Shown here piece by piece: positions 16,406 to 24,389 of a DNA stretch of 64,000 bases. Made by a program: the position numbers and the translations under genes. The DNA is from UBA4416 sp043719555 (GTDB taxonomy: Bacteria; Bacteroidota; Bacteroidia; B-17B0; Aurantibacillaceae). The DNA lies in contig JAYSTR010000120.1 of assembly GCA_043719555.1 (NCBI GenBank), positions 29,391-93,390 of the forward strand, given 5' to 3'. How positions within the stretch are numbered: the first letter of the stretch is position 1; each line of letters begins with the position of its first letter. The notes beneath the pieces were generated by a model. That model was not told where the DNA came from, did no database searches, and was given only the letters and a program-made list of their open reading frames with translations.

Positions 16406-17725
16406 ATGAAAATTTTAAAATTTGGTGGAACCAGCGTGGGTAGTCCAGAGCGTATGCGCTCTTTAGTTAGTTTAGTGAATAATGCGGATAAAAAAATTGT
16501 TGTTCTTTCTGCTATGAGTGGTACAACAAATGCCTTGGTTGATATATGTTCTTATTTGTATCAAAAGCAAAACGAAGCAGCAACGCAACACATTAATGCG
16601 CTTGAATCTAAATACAACACCGTTGTAAACGAATTATTTGCAAGCGAAGATTTTAAAACCAAAGGGAATGATTTAATAAAAAATCATTTTAATTACATAC
16701 GCGCATTTACGTTAGATATGTTTACGTCTAACGAAGAAAAAGCAATTTTAGCTCAGGGCGAATTATTAAGTACCGCTTTGTTTTATTTTCATTTACAAGA
16801 ATTAGGAATTACGAGCGCTTTATTACCAGCATTAAATTTTATGCGTATTGATGAGAATGATGAACCTCAATTAACTTACATCGAAAAAAATTTAACAGAC
16901 GAATTACAAAAATACCAGAACACTAACTTATTTATTACACAAGGATATATTTGTCGTAATGCCTTTGGCGAGATTGATAATTTAAAACGAGGTGGTAGTG
17001 ATTATACAGCGTCTATAGTAGGTGCAGCTATACGCGCAGAAGAAGTTCAAATTTGGACAGACATAGATGGCATGCATAATAATGATCCACGCATTGTTTC
17101 TAAAACACATCCTATACACGAATTGAGTTTTGATGAAGCGGCTGAGTTAGCGTATTTTGGAGCGAAAATTTTACACCCGACGTGTATTTTACCAGCTCAA
17201 AAACGGAACATTCCTGTGCTTTTAAAAAATACGATGCAACCAGATGCACTAGGAACTGTTATTTCTAATATTCATACACAAGAAGGAATTAAAGCTGTTG
17301 CAGCAAAAGATGGCATTTGTGCTATTACTATTAAAAGTGATCGTATGTTATTAGCTCACGGTTTTTTACGTGCTGTGTTCGAAATATTTGAACGCTACAA
17401 AACATCGATTGATATGATTACAACTTCAGAAATTGCGGTATCGTTAACAATTGATAATACAAAGCACTTAAATGATATTGTAAAGGAACTCGAAGAGTTT
17501 GCGAATGTTGTTGTTGATGATCATCAAACCATTGTATGTGTAGTTGGTAATATTCCGAAAAACACTACTGGCTATGGTTTTAAAGTATTAGAAGCATTAA
17601 AAGACATTCCTCTTAAAATGGTTTCTTATGGTGGAAGCCCTAATAATATTAGTGTTTTAATAAACTCTGTTCATAAAAAAGATGCGTTGGTTGCTTTAAA
17701 TAATGGATTGTTTGGATATAATTAA
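16406..17725 (+). CDS. lysC: Aspartate kinase
   Basis: 439 residues, monofunctional. It phosphorylates aspartate, the first step to lysine, threonine, methionine and diaminopimelate. The N-terminus MKILKFGGTSVGSPERM carries the nucleotide-binding KFGGTS motif (5-10). RGGSDYTASIVGAAI, WTDIDGMHNNDPR and SFDEAAELAYFGAKILHP match the catalytic domain of lysine-sensitive AK III-type enzymes. Residues from about 300 on form two ACT-type regulatory domains (IDMITTSEIAVSLTID is the typical effector-binding strand), so feedback inhibition, probably by lysine, is expected. lysA follows 82 nt downstream. No lysine riboswitch is seen upstream. Confidence 0.95.
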   Translation: MKILKFGGTSVGSPERMRSLVSLVNNADKKIVVLSAMSGTTNALVDICSYLYQKQNEAATQHINALESKYNTVVNELFASEDFKTKGNDLIKNHFNYIRAFTLDMFTSNEEKAILAQGELLSTALFYFHLQELGITSALLPALNFMRIDENDEPQLTYIEKNLTDELQKYQNTNLFITQGYICRNAFGEIDNLKRGGSDYTASIVGAAIRAEEVQIWTDIDGMHNNDPRIVSKTHPIHELSFDEAAELAYFGAKILHPTCILPAQKRNIPVLLKNTMQPDALGTVISNIHTQEGIKAVAAKDGICAITIKSDRMLLAHGFLRAVFEIFERYKTSIDMITTSEIAVSLTIDNTKHLNDIVKELEEFANVVVDDHQTIVCVVGNIPKNTTGYGFKVLEALKDIPLKMVSYGGSPNNISVLINSVHKKDALVALNNGLFGYN

Positions 17726-17807
17726 TTACTAATGAAAAGTCAACGGTAGTTAGTATTTGTAATCTAACAACTCATAACTCAACACTCATCATTTATAACT
17801 GAGAAAA

Positions 17808-18977
17808 ATGTTCACACAACAAACCATACATCAATTACAACAATATAAAACACCGTTTTATTATTACGATTTAGAATTACTTCGTAAAACGTTAAACGCT
17901 ATAAATACAGAAAGCCAAAAATATAACTATCACGTGCATTATGCATTTAAAGCGAATGCGAATAAAAACATTATTGCTTTAATAAAGCAATATGGTTTAG
18001 GTGCCGATTGTGTAAGCGGTAATGAAGTAAAGTGTGCTATCGAAAATAATTTTGAGCCAGCTAAAATTGTGTTTGCTGGTGTTGGCAAAAATGATGATGA
18101 AATAAATTACGCACTATCACAAAACATATTTTGTTTTAATTGTGAGAGTATACACGAGTTAGAAATTATTAATGACTTAGCAAAACAACAAAACAAAACA
18201 GCTTCTATCGCTTTACGTATAAATCCTAATGTAGATGCTCATACTCACAAGTATATTACTACAGGACTAGAAGAAAATAAATTTGGAATTAATCCTTACG
18301 AGTTTGAAGCTGTAATAGAAAAACTGAAAACATTACCACACTTAAAATTAATAGGGTTACATTTTCATATAGGCTCACAAATCACCAACCTAAAACCCTT
18401 TAAACAATTGTGTTTGCGGGTAAACGAAATCAACACGTTTTTTTTAAACAAAGGATACGATTTGCCCATCATCAATGTTGGAGGTGGAGTAGGCATTAAT
18501 TATAATGAGCCGGATAAAGAATCAATTATTGATTTTGAAAGCTACTTTAAAGTGTTTCATGATTTTATAGCACTACGACCACAGCAACAATTACATTTCG
18601 AATTAGGCAGAGCAGTAGTAGCACAATGTGGTAGTTTAATGAGTAAAGTGTTGTACATTAAAAATGGCATCAATACAAATTTCGCAATTTTAGATGCAGG
18701 AATGACAGAGCTTATTCGCCCAGCATTATATCAGGCGTTTCATAAAATTGAAAATATTTCTGCTAAATCGAGCGAAGTAGAAAACACTAAAACAAACTTT
18801 AAATACGATGTTGTTGGGCCTATTTGTGAAAGCAGTGATTGCTTTGGCAAAGCCGTTGAATTACCAGAAACTAAACGTGGCGATTTAATAGCTATTCGTA
18901 GCGCAGGAGCCTATGGCGAAGTAATGAGTAGTAGATATAATTTACGTGATGAAGTGCGTAGTTATTATAGTGAGTAG
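17808..18977 (+). CDS. lysA: Diaminopimelate decarboxylase
   Basis: 389 residues. PLP enzyme that decarboxylates meso-diaminopimelate to lysine. PLP Schiff-base lysine at residue 48 (HYAFKANAN), His187 region LHFHIGSQ, glycine loop GGG at 225-227, FELGRAVVAQCG at 264-274, and the second-subunit active-site motif CESSDCFG starting at Cys340. It is somewhat shorter than the ~415-420 residues of many LysA proteins but all motifs are intact. It sits behind lysC, so lysine synthesis genes are paired. The 82-nt gap between them has repeats of the type AACTCATAACTCA with no clear function. A shared terminator follows. Confidence 0.95.
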   Translation: MFTQQTIHQLQQYKTPFYYYDLELLRKTLNAINTESQKYNYHVHYAFKANANKNIIALIKQYGLGADCVSGNEVKCAIENNFEPAKIVFAGVGKNDDEINYALSQNIFCFNCESIHELEIINDLAKQQNKTASIALRINPNVDAHTHKYITTGLEENKFGINPYEFEAVIEKLKTLPHLKLIGLHFHIGSQITNLKPFKQLCLRVNEINTFFLNKGYDLPIINVGGGVGINYNEPDKESIIDFESYFKVFHDFIALRPQQQLHFELGRAVVAQCGSLMSKVLYIKNGINTNFAILDAGMTELIRPALYQAFHKIENISAKSSEVENTKTNFKYDVVGPICESSDCFGKAVELPETKRGDLIAIRSAGAYGEVMSSRYNLRDEVRSYYSE

Positions 18978-19015
18978 TTTTTGATATAAGAACAGCTTTT
19001 CCTATACTACCAAAA

Positions 19016-19049
19016 CAAAAAACCTCTAAGTATTCCTTAGAGGTTTTTT
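19016..19049. terminator. Bidirectional terminator between lysA and atpG
   Basis: AACCTCTAAG (19021-19030) pairs with CTTAGAGGTT (19036-19045); an A-run before and a T-run after extend the stem and give U-tracts in both directions, fitting the convergent genes. Confidence 0.85.
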
Positions 19050-19072
19050 AATATGAAGTTGTGTAATTAAAA

Positions 19073-19954
19073 TTATCCGTTTAATGCTTCTGCACCAGCA
19101 ACAATTTCTAAAATCTCAGTTGTAATAGCTGTTTGACGAGCTTTGTTATAACTGATTTTTAAATCGCGTAACATATCTTTAGCATTATCAGTTGCTTTGT
19201 GCATCGCTGTCATACGCGCACCGTGCTCAGAAGCTAATGAATCTAATAATGCTTTATAAAATTGTGTTTTTAATGAACGAGGAACTAAATCACTTACAAT
19301 AAATTCTTTGTTTGGCTCAAAAGCATAATCAACAGATGATGTTGAACCTGATTCTGAAACCGTTGTGCTAATTGGTAAAAACTGTTCTGCTTGTACAATT
19401 TGTACGGCTGCATTTTTAAATTGATTATATACTAATACAATTTTTTCAAACTCACCATTCACATACGTATCCATTACTGCCTCAGCAATTGGAGCAGCGT
19501 TATCGTAAGTTAATTTATCAAAAATTTCGTTTAAATGGTGTGGTAAATTAGAACCGTGGATGTAATGATCTGTACGTTTAAAAGCATCAGTTGCTTTTTT
19601 ACCAATGGTAATTACCGATACATTTTTACCTGCGTAATCATTATTAATTAAACTCCATGTTTTTTTAACAATGTTGGCATTAAAGGCACCAGCCAAACCT
19701 CTATTTGATGAAATAGCAACGACTAGTATTTGTTTAGATGAATTTGTTTTTGCGTATGCATTTTCAGATGTATCTAAACTAGAACTAACGTTTTGCAATA
19801 TTTCTTGTAATTTCTCAGCATACGGTCTCATTTGCGTAATCGCATCCTGAGCTCGTTTTAACTTAGCAGCACTTACCATTTTCATGGCACTTGTAATCTG
19901 CATCGTTGAACCAACTGATACTATTCTATTTCTTACTTCTTTTAAATTTGGCAC
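19073..19954 (-). CDS. atpG: ATP synthase F1 gamma subunit
   Basis: 293 residues, usual length. The gamma subunit is the central rotating shaft that couples proton flow through F0 to the catalytic sites. Conserved termini are visible: start MPNLKEVRNRIVSVGSTMQI and SAMKMVSAAKLKRAQ, end SYNKARQTAITTEILEIVAGAEAL, the two helices of the coiled-coil shaft. It is the last gene of the atpB-E-F-H-A-G run. A 71-nt gap separates it from atpA and contains a strong hairpin. Confidence 0.97.
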   Translation of the reverse strand: MPNLKEVRNRIVSVGSTMQITSAMKMVSAAKLKRAQDAITQMRPYAEKLQEILQNVSSSLDTSENAYAKTNSSKQILVVAISSNRGLAGAFNANIVKKTWSLINNDYAGKNVSVITIGKKATDAFKRTDHYIHGSNLPHHLNEIFDKLTYDNAAPIAEAVMDTYVNGEFEKIVLVYNQFKNAAVQIVQAEQFLPISTTVSESGSTSSVDYAFEPNKEFIVSDLVPRSLKTQFYKALLDSLASEHGARMTAMHKATDNAKDMLRDLKISYNKARQTAITTEILEIVAGAEALNG

Positions 19955-19977
19955 ACTTACTAGTTTTTAATGTTTAG

Positions 19978-20014
19978 TTATTAGTGTTTAGTATTAAAAA
20001 CTAAACACTAATAA
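19978..20014. repeat. 15-bp inverted repeat between atpA and atpG
   Basis: TTATTAGTGTTTAGT (19978-19992) and ACTAAACACTAATAA (20000-20014) are perfect complements with a 7-base loop. There is no U-run in the direction of atp transcription, so a plain terminator is unlikely. It may be an mRNA-processing or stabilising hairpin, or an intergenic repeat element. Confidence 0.75.
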
Positions 20015-20025
20015 CTTATAACTGA

Positions 20026-21603
20026 TTAGTTATATTTTGCAGCTAATTCTTTTGCAGTAGCTTCTAATGCACCAGTAATTTCATCATCAAATTTACCAGC
20101 TTTTAAAGCATCTAAATGTTGTTTGTTTTTTAACTCACACACTGCTAAAAATTCTTTTTCGAACTCACGTACTTTATTTACTGGCACCGAACGTAATAAG
20201 TTTTTAGTGCCTAAATAAATAATAGCAATTTGTTGTTCAACACGTAAAGGCGCAGCGTTAGCTTGTTTTAAGATCTCCACGTTACGAGCACCTTTATCTA
20301 ATACTGATTTTGTTGCAGCATCTAAGTCAGAACCAAATTTAGAGAAAGCCTCTAACTCACGGTATTGAGCTTGATCTAATTTTAAGGTACCAGCAACTTT
20401 TTTCATCGATTTAATTTGAGCGTTACCACCAACACGAGATACAGAAATACCTACGTTAATTGCCGGACGAACACCTGAGTTAAATAAATTTGTTTCTAAG
20501 AATATTTGACCATCAGTAATCGAAATTACGTTTGTTGGAATATATGCAGAAACGTCACCAGCTTGTGTTTCGATAATTGGTAAAGCAGTTAATGAACCAC
20601 CACCTTTTACAATTGGTTTTAATGATTCTGGTAAATCGTTCATGTTTTTAGCGATATCATCAGAAGCATTGATTTTTGCAGCACGCTCTAATAATCTACT
20701 GTGTAAGTAGAAAACGTCACCTGGATAGGCCTCACGTCCTGGGGGACGACGTAATAATAATGATACCTCACGGTAAGCTACAGCTTGTTTTGATAAATCA
20801 TCATACACGATTAATGCCGGACGACCAGTATCTCTAAAAAATTCACCTACAGCTGCACCAGCAAATGGAGCGTAAAACTGCATTGGAGCTGGATCAGAAG
20901 CATTAGCCGCTACAACAACTGTATAAGCCATTGCGCCGTTTTCTTCTAAAGTACGAACAACGTTAGCAACAGTTGAACCCTTTTGAGAAATAGCTACATA
21001 TATACAAAACACTGGCTTTCCAGCATCATAAAATTCTTTTTGGTTGATGATAGTATCTAACGCAACAGTTGTTTTACCTGTTTGACGGTCACCAATGATT
21101 AACTCACGTTGTCCACGTCCAATAGGAATCATCGCATCAATTGCTTTAATACCTGTTTGTAAAGGCTCATTAACTGGTTGACGGTAAATTACACCTGGCG
21201 CTTTACGCTCTAATGGTAATTCGTAAGTAGTACCTTGAATAGGGCCTTTTCCATCAATAGGATTACCTAAAGTATCAATTACACGACCTAACATACCTTC
21301 ACCTACGTTAATAGATGCGATACGGCCAGTACGTTTAACTGAAGAGCCTTCGCTAATTCCAACGCTTGCACCTAATAATACTGCACCAACGTTATCTTCT
21401 TCAAGATTTAATACGATACCTTGTAAGCCTGTTTCAAATTCAATTAACTCACCTGATTGTACTTTAGATAAACCGTAAATACGAGCGATACCATCACCTA
21501 CTTGTAATACAGATCCAACTTCTTCCAATTCAGCTTCAGACTTAAAGCCTGATAATTGTTGTCTTAATATTGCAGATACTTCTGCGGGTTTTACTTCTGC
21601 CAT
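20026..21603 (-). CDS. atpA: ATP synthase F1 alpha subunit
   Basis: 525 residues. Non-catalytic nucleotide-binding subunit of the F1 hexamer. Walker A GDRQTGKT at 171-178, IGRGQRELIIGD before it, LIVYDDLSKQAVAYREVSLLLRR-type Walker B region, PGREAYPGDVFYLHSRLLERA, and the alpha signature near ISVSRVGGNAQIK. Length is normal. The catalytic beta subunit (atpD) and epsilon (atpC) are absent from this cluster; in many Bacteroidota they are elsewhere or upstream. It follows atpH by 23 nt. Confidence 0.98.
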   Translation of the reverse strand: MAEVKPAEVSAILRQQLSGFKSEAELEEVGSVLQVGDGIARIYGLSKVQSGELIEFETGLQGIVLNLEEDNVGAVLLGASVGISEGSSVKRTGRIASINVGEGMLGRVIDTLGNPIDGKGPIQGTTYELPLERKAPGVIYRQPVNEPLQTGIKAIDAMIPIGRGQRELIIGDRQTGKTTVALDTIINQKEFYDAGKPVFCIYVAISQKGSTVANVVRTLEENGAMAYTVVVAANASDPAPMQFYAPFAGAAVGEFFRDTGRPALIVYDDLSKQAVAYREVSLLLRRPPGREAYPGDVFYLHSRLLERAAKINASDDIAKNMNDLPESLKPIVKGGGSLTALPIIETQAGDVSAYIPTNVISITDGQIFLETNLFNSGVRPAINVGISVSRVGGNAQIKSMKKVAGTLKLDQAQYRELEAFSKFGSDLDAATKSVLDKGARNVEILKQANAAPLRVEQQIAIIYLGTKNLLRSVPVNKVREFEKEFLAVCELKNKQHLDALKAGKFDDEITGALEATAKELAAKYN

Positions 21604-21626
21604 TGTATATTATGGTTAGTTATTTA

Positions 21627-22166
21627 TTAGTTTAATGCTTTATTCGTTAATTCTTTTTTCAAGTTTGATAACTGGCGGGCTACAGATTTATCAATTTGTT
21701 TATCGCCAATTTTTAATACAAAACCACCAATTAAATCAGAGTTAGTTTTTTCAATTAATTCAACCTCACCATTAAGCTGAGATTTAATTAAATCTAACGC
21801 CGCTTGTTTAGTAGCTGCATCTAATCCGTTAGCCGTTGTAATAACAGCGCTTAAAATATTTTTTTGAGTTTTATATTGTGCTATAAAACTTTTTGCCATT
21901 TCAGGTATAAGAGTTTCTCTGCGTTTAGTTGCTACAACTGTTAAAAATGTTACAGTTAATGCATTAAACTTAGTATCAAAAGCAGCTTTCAAAGTGCTTA
22001 CTTTTTTCTCTGCCTTAATAATAGGGCTATTTAAAAATACTGTAAAATCTTTTGATTCATCGCAAATAGTTTTTAATTGCAACATATCAGAATTCACAGC
22101 ATCTAATTGTCCTTTTTCGGTGGCTAAATCTAATAACGATTTAGCGTATCTTGATGCAACTATCAT
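21627..22166 (-). CDS. atpH: ATP synthase F1 delta subunit
   Basis: 179 residues. Delta is the stalk connector between F1 alpha and the b subunits. The start IVASRYAKSLLDLATEKGQLD is typical of the N-terminal helical domain, and the C-terminal segment DLIGGFVLKIGDKQIDKSV contains the conserved GG(F/V) and D-x-S motifs. It starts one base after the atpF stop, so translation is probably coupled. Confidence 0.95.
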   Translation of the reverse strand: MIVASRYAKSLLDLATEKGQLDAVNSDMLQLKTICDESKDFTVFLNSPIIKAEKKVSTLKAAFDTKFNALTVTFLTVVATKRRETLIPEMAKSFIAQYKTQKNILSAVITTANGLDAATKQAALDLIKSQLNGEVELIEKTNSDLIGGFVLKIGDKQIDKSVARQLSNLKKELTNKALN

Positions 22167-22167
22167 A

Positions 22168-22683
22168 TTAGTTAAGAGTTACGTCTTTCATTAAATTAGT
22201 AACCAACGCTTTTTGCTTATCATCACTTGATAATTCACTACGTAAAATTTTCTCAGCAATTTCAATAGATAAAGTAGCAACTTGAGTTTTTAATTCGGCA
22301 ACTGCTGCATTTTTTTCGGTCGTAATTTGCTCACGTGCTGATGACATAATACGATCAACATCAGCTTGTGCTTTTTGCTTAGCTTCAATAATAATAGCAT
22401 CTTTCATCTCACGCGCATCTTTTAATAAGTTGTCACGTTCAAGACGCGCTTCTGCTAAAATCTTTTCATTGTTAGATTTTAATTCACGCATATCTTTCAA
22501 AGCATTTTGTGCACTAGCTAACGCATCTTCAATACCTTTTTCGCGTGTTTTAATAGCTGCTAAAATCGGTTTCCAAGCAAATTTGCCTAATAGCACTAAT
22601 AATAAAATGAAAGTAATGGTTGTCCAAAAAATTAAACCAATACTTGGTGTAACTAAGGCATTTAAAATAACTAAACTATTCAT
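22168..22683 (-). CDS. atpF: ATP synthase F0 b subunit
   Basis: 171 residues. One membrane helix at about 13-35 (GLIFWTTITFILLLVLL), then GKFAWKPILAAIKTREKGIEDAL, followed by a long charged helical region rich in Ala, Glu, Lys and Arg, which forms the peripheral stalk dimer. The membrane segment and the FxWKPI motif are characteristic. A 112-nt gap with a stable hairpin lies between atpE and this gene. Confidence 0.96.
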   Translation of the reverse strand: MNSLVILNALVTPSIGLIFWTTITFILLLVLLGKFAWKPILAAIKTREKGIEDALASAQNALKDMRELKSNNEKILAEARLERDNLLKDAREMKDAIIIEAKQKAQADVDRIMSSAREQITTEKNAAVAELKTQVATLSIEIAEKILRSELSSDDKQKALVTNLMKDVTLN

Positions 22684-22746
22684 GTTGTTTGTTTTTTATT
22701 GTTTGTTTTCGCTAAAGCGAATAATCTTTTTTAATAACCAAAAAGT

Positions 22747-22783
22747 AAAACAAAATCTTTACCAACCGTAAAGACTTTGTTTT
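22747..22783 (-). other. Intercistronic hairpin downstream of atpE
   Basis: 16-bp stem with one mismatch: 22747-22762 (ends TCTTTAC) with 22768-22783 (starts GTAAAGA), 5-base loop. On the minus strand it is followed by T-rich sequence. It sits right after the c-subunit gene and before atpF. A second small hairpin (TTCGC/GCGAA, 22708-22721) lies closer to atpF. It could be a partial terminator or an RNA-stability element raising atpE output relative to downstream genes; that role is inference. Confidence 0.6.
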
Positions 22784-22795
22784 GTTTGTTGAAGC

Positions 22796-23002
22796 TTATT
22801 TCGATAATAAAGCAACTACTACACCGAATAATGCAACACCTTCTACAAGGGCTGCTGCGATGATCATAGCTGTTTGAATTTTCGACGTTGCTTCTGGCTG
22901 ACGTGCAATGGCATCCATTGCGTGTCCACCAATTTGTCCGATACCGATACCTGCGCCAATTACGGCTAAACCTGCACCTACTGCTGCGATACTACCTGTC
23001 AT
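22796..23002 (-). CDS. atpE: ATP synthase F0 c subunit
   Basis: 68 residues, two membrane helices joined by the polar loop ARQPEA (33-38). It forms the rotor ring. The ion-carrying carboxylate is Glu54 in ALVEGVALFG. Gln23 in helix 1 lies where Na+-type c subunits also have Gln, but the residue after Glu54 is Gly, not the Ser/Thr of Na+-binding rings, so proton coupling is more likely. No signal-like N-terminal extension. Confidence 0.97.
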   Translation of the reverse strand: MTGSIAAVGAGLAVIGAGIGIGQIGGHAMDAIARQPEATSKIQTAMIIAAALVEGVALFGVVVALLSK

Positions 23003-23040
23003 TTTGTTTTGTTTTTTATTGGTTATTAATTATTAAACTC

Positions 23041-24171
23041 TTAATGTTTTGCGTTTTCAATCGCATCGTCATCGCTATTATGTACTCCATCATCATTGTG
23101 GTCTGCTACTGCTGAACCAATGAATAATGCCGTTAACATAGTAAAAATATAGGCTTGCAAAAATGCTACTAAACACTCTAATACATCAATAAATAAAGCA
23201 AAGGCTACAGATACTGGAGCAATGGCCATTGTTTTAAAAATAAATATTAATCCTATTAATGAAATTACAATAATGTGACCTGCTGTCATGTTAGCAAATA
23301 AACGTATCATTAAAGCAAAGGGCTTAGTAAAAATACCTACGATTTCAATTGGAATTAAAATAGGATAAAGCCATTTTGGAGATGGTGGAGCAAAAATATG
23401 ATGCCAATAAGCGCCATTTGCATTTATATTAGTTAGTATCAAAGTAAATACAGATAACACTAAAGTAAAGGCAATGTTACCAGTTAAATTTGCACCTATT
23501 GGTATTAAACCAAATACGTTGTTTATTAAAATCAAAAAGAAAACCGTTAACAAATAAGGAACGTATTTATCAGAACCATGGCCAATATTACCTTTAGCAA
23601 TATCATCACGCACAAATGTAATTAAAGGCTCAAAAAACGATTGTTTACCTTTTGGCGCCGAAGTTACACCTTGAGTTTTGTATGATTTTGCAATAGAAGT
23701 AAATAACAAAAACAACACTACTGCTGATAATAACATTTGAGCTACATTTTTAGTAATGGATAAATCGTAAATTGTTTCTGTTGCATCTTCCGAAACTATA
23801 TGTTCTTCGTGTAAGCTATAACCATCATAAGCTGCGTGTCCGTGCTCAAATTTAGCAGATGAAAACAATTGTAATCCTTTGGTAGAAGAATATAAAATAA
23901 TTGGTAAAGGTAGAGCAACAGCATCGTGACCTTCGCCCCATAAATGCCATGAGTGAGAATCTAAAATGTGCTCAAATGCAACAGCTGCAATATCAATAGA
24001 TGCATTTGGATCGTGAGCAGCAACAGCGTGTTCAGTGCTTTCGACACCAGCGTGAACAGTTTCTTCTTGAGGCTCAGAAGCAGATACTTTTACTGAAAAC
24101 GTTAATAATAGGGCAAATAACACAATTGTGAAATTTGAAAAGCGTTTGAATATGTTGATTTTACTAATCAT
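23041..24171 (-). CDS. atpB: ATP synthase F0 a subunit, long N-terminal extension
   Basis: 376 residues against ~270 in E. coli. The conserved core is at the C-terminal end: the essential stator arginine is Arg290 in FALMIRLFANMTAGH, with YLLTVFFLILINNVFGLIP and FLQAYIFTMLTALFIG in neighbouring helices. The first ~30 residues look like a signal peptide (hydrophobic segment, then VSASEP), followed by ~110 residues rich in His, Glu, Asp and Ser before the first core helix near 143-162. This long extracytoplasmic front part is a feature I associate with Bacteroidota AtpB. It is the first gene of the atp run here, with a promoter box in front. Confidence 0.95.
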   Translation of the reverse strand: MISKINIFKRFSNFTIVLFALLLTFSVKVSASEPQEETVHAGVESTEHAVAAHDPNASIDIAAVAFEHILDSHSWHLWGEGHDAVALPLPIILYSSTKGLQLFSSAKFEHGHAAYDGYSLHEEHIVSEDATETIYDLSITKNVAQMLLSAVVLFLLFTSIAKSYKTQGVTSAPKGKQSFFEPLITFVRDDIAKGNIGHGSDKYVPYLLTVFFLILINNVFGLIPIGANLTGNIAFTLVLSVFTLILTNINANGAYWHHIFAPPSPKWLYPILIPIEIVGIFTKPFALMIRLFANMTAGHIIVISLIGLIFIFKTMAIAPVSVAFALFIDVLECLVAFLQAYIFTMLTALFIGSAVADHNDDGVHNSDDDAIENAKH

Positions 24172-24209
24172 TGCGTAAAAAATTGAATTGTAAGCTTAAA
24201 ATTCGGGTG

Positions 24210-24217
24210 CAAATGTA
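24210..24217 (-). promoter_or_regulatory. -7 promoter box of the atp operon
   Basis: Minus strand reads TACATTTG, an exact TAnnTTTG match followed by CA, about 38 nt before the atpB ATG. No clear -33 element at standard spacing. Confidence 0.5.
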
Positions 24218-24328
24218 TCAATAAATTGCCGAATTTTAAAATATTTTTGTCGATTTAATGAGGGTTTTTTAGGCATTTTGCCTCCAAATCAACTTAAATG
24301 CTAGCTAATTAGCTTCAATTTTTTTGAG

Positions 24329-24349
24329 AAAAGGATTTTCACTCCTTTT
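24329..24349 (-). terminator. Weak terminator-like hairpin after aspS
   Basis: 7-bp stem AAAAGGA (24329-24335) with TCCTTTT (24343-24349). It lies 40-60 nt downstream of the aspS stop, but the U-tract in that direction is poor. A short palindrome GCTAATTAGC follows at about 24304-24313. Tentative. Confidence 0.3.
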
Positions 24350-24389
24350 TTGAGGATAAAGTGAAAAATAAAACAAATAAGTTGGAATA

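Noticed and set aside
17726..17807. AACTCATAACTCA-type repeats between lysC and lysA
   Set aside because: Degenerate and short; no stable fold or known regulatory element such as a lysine riboswitch.
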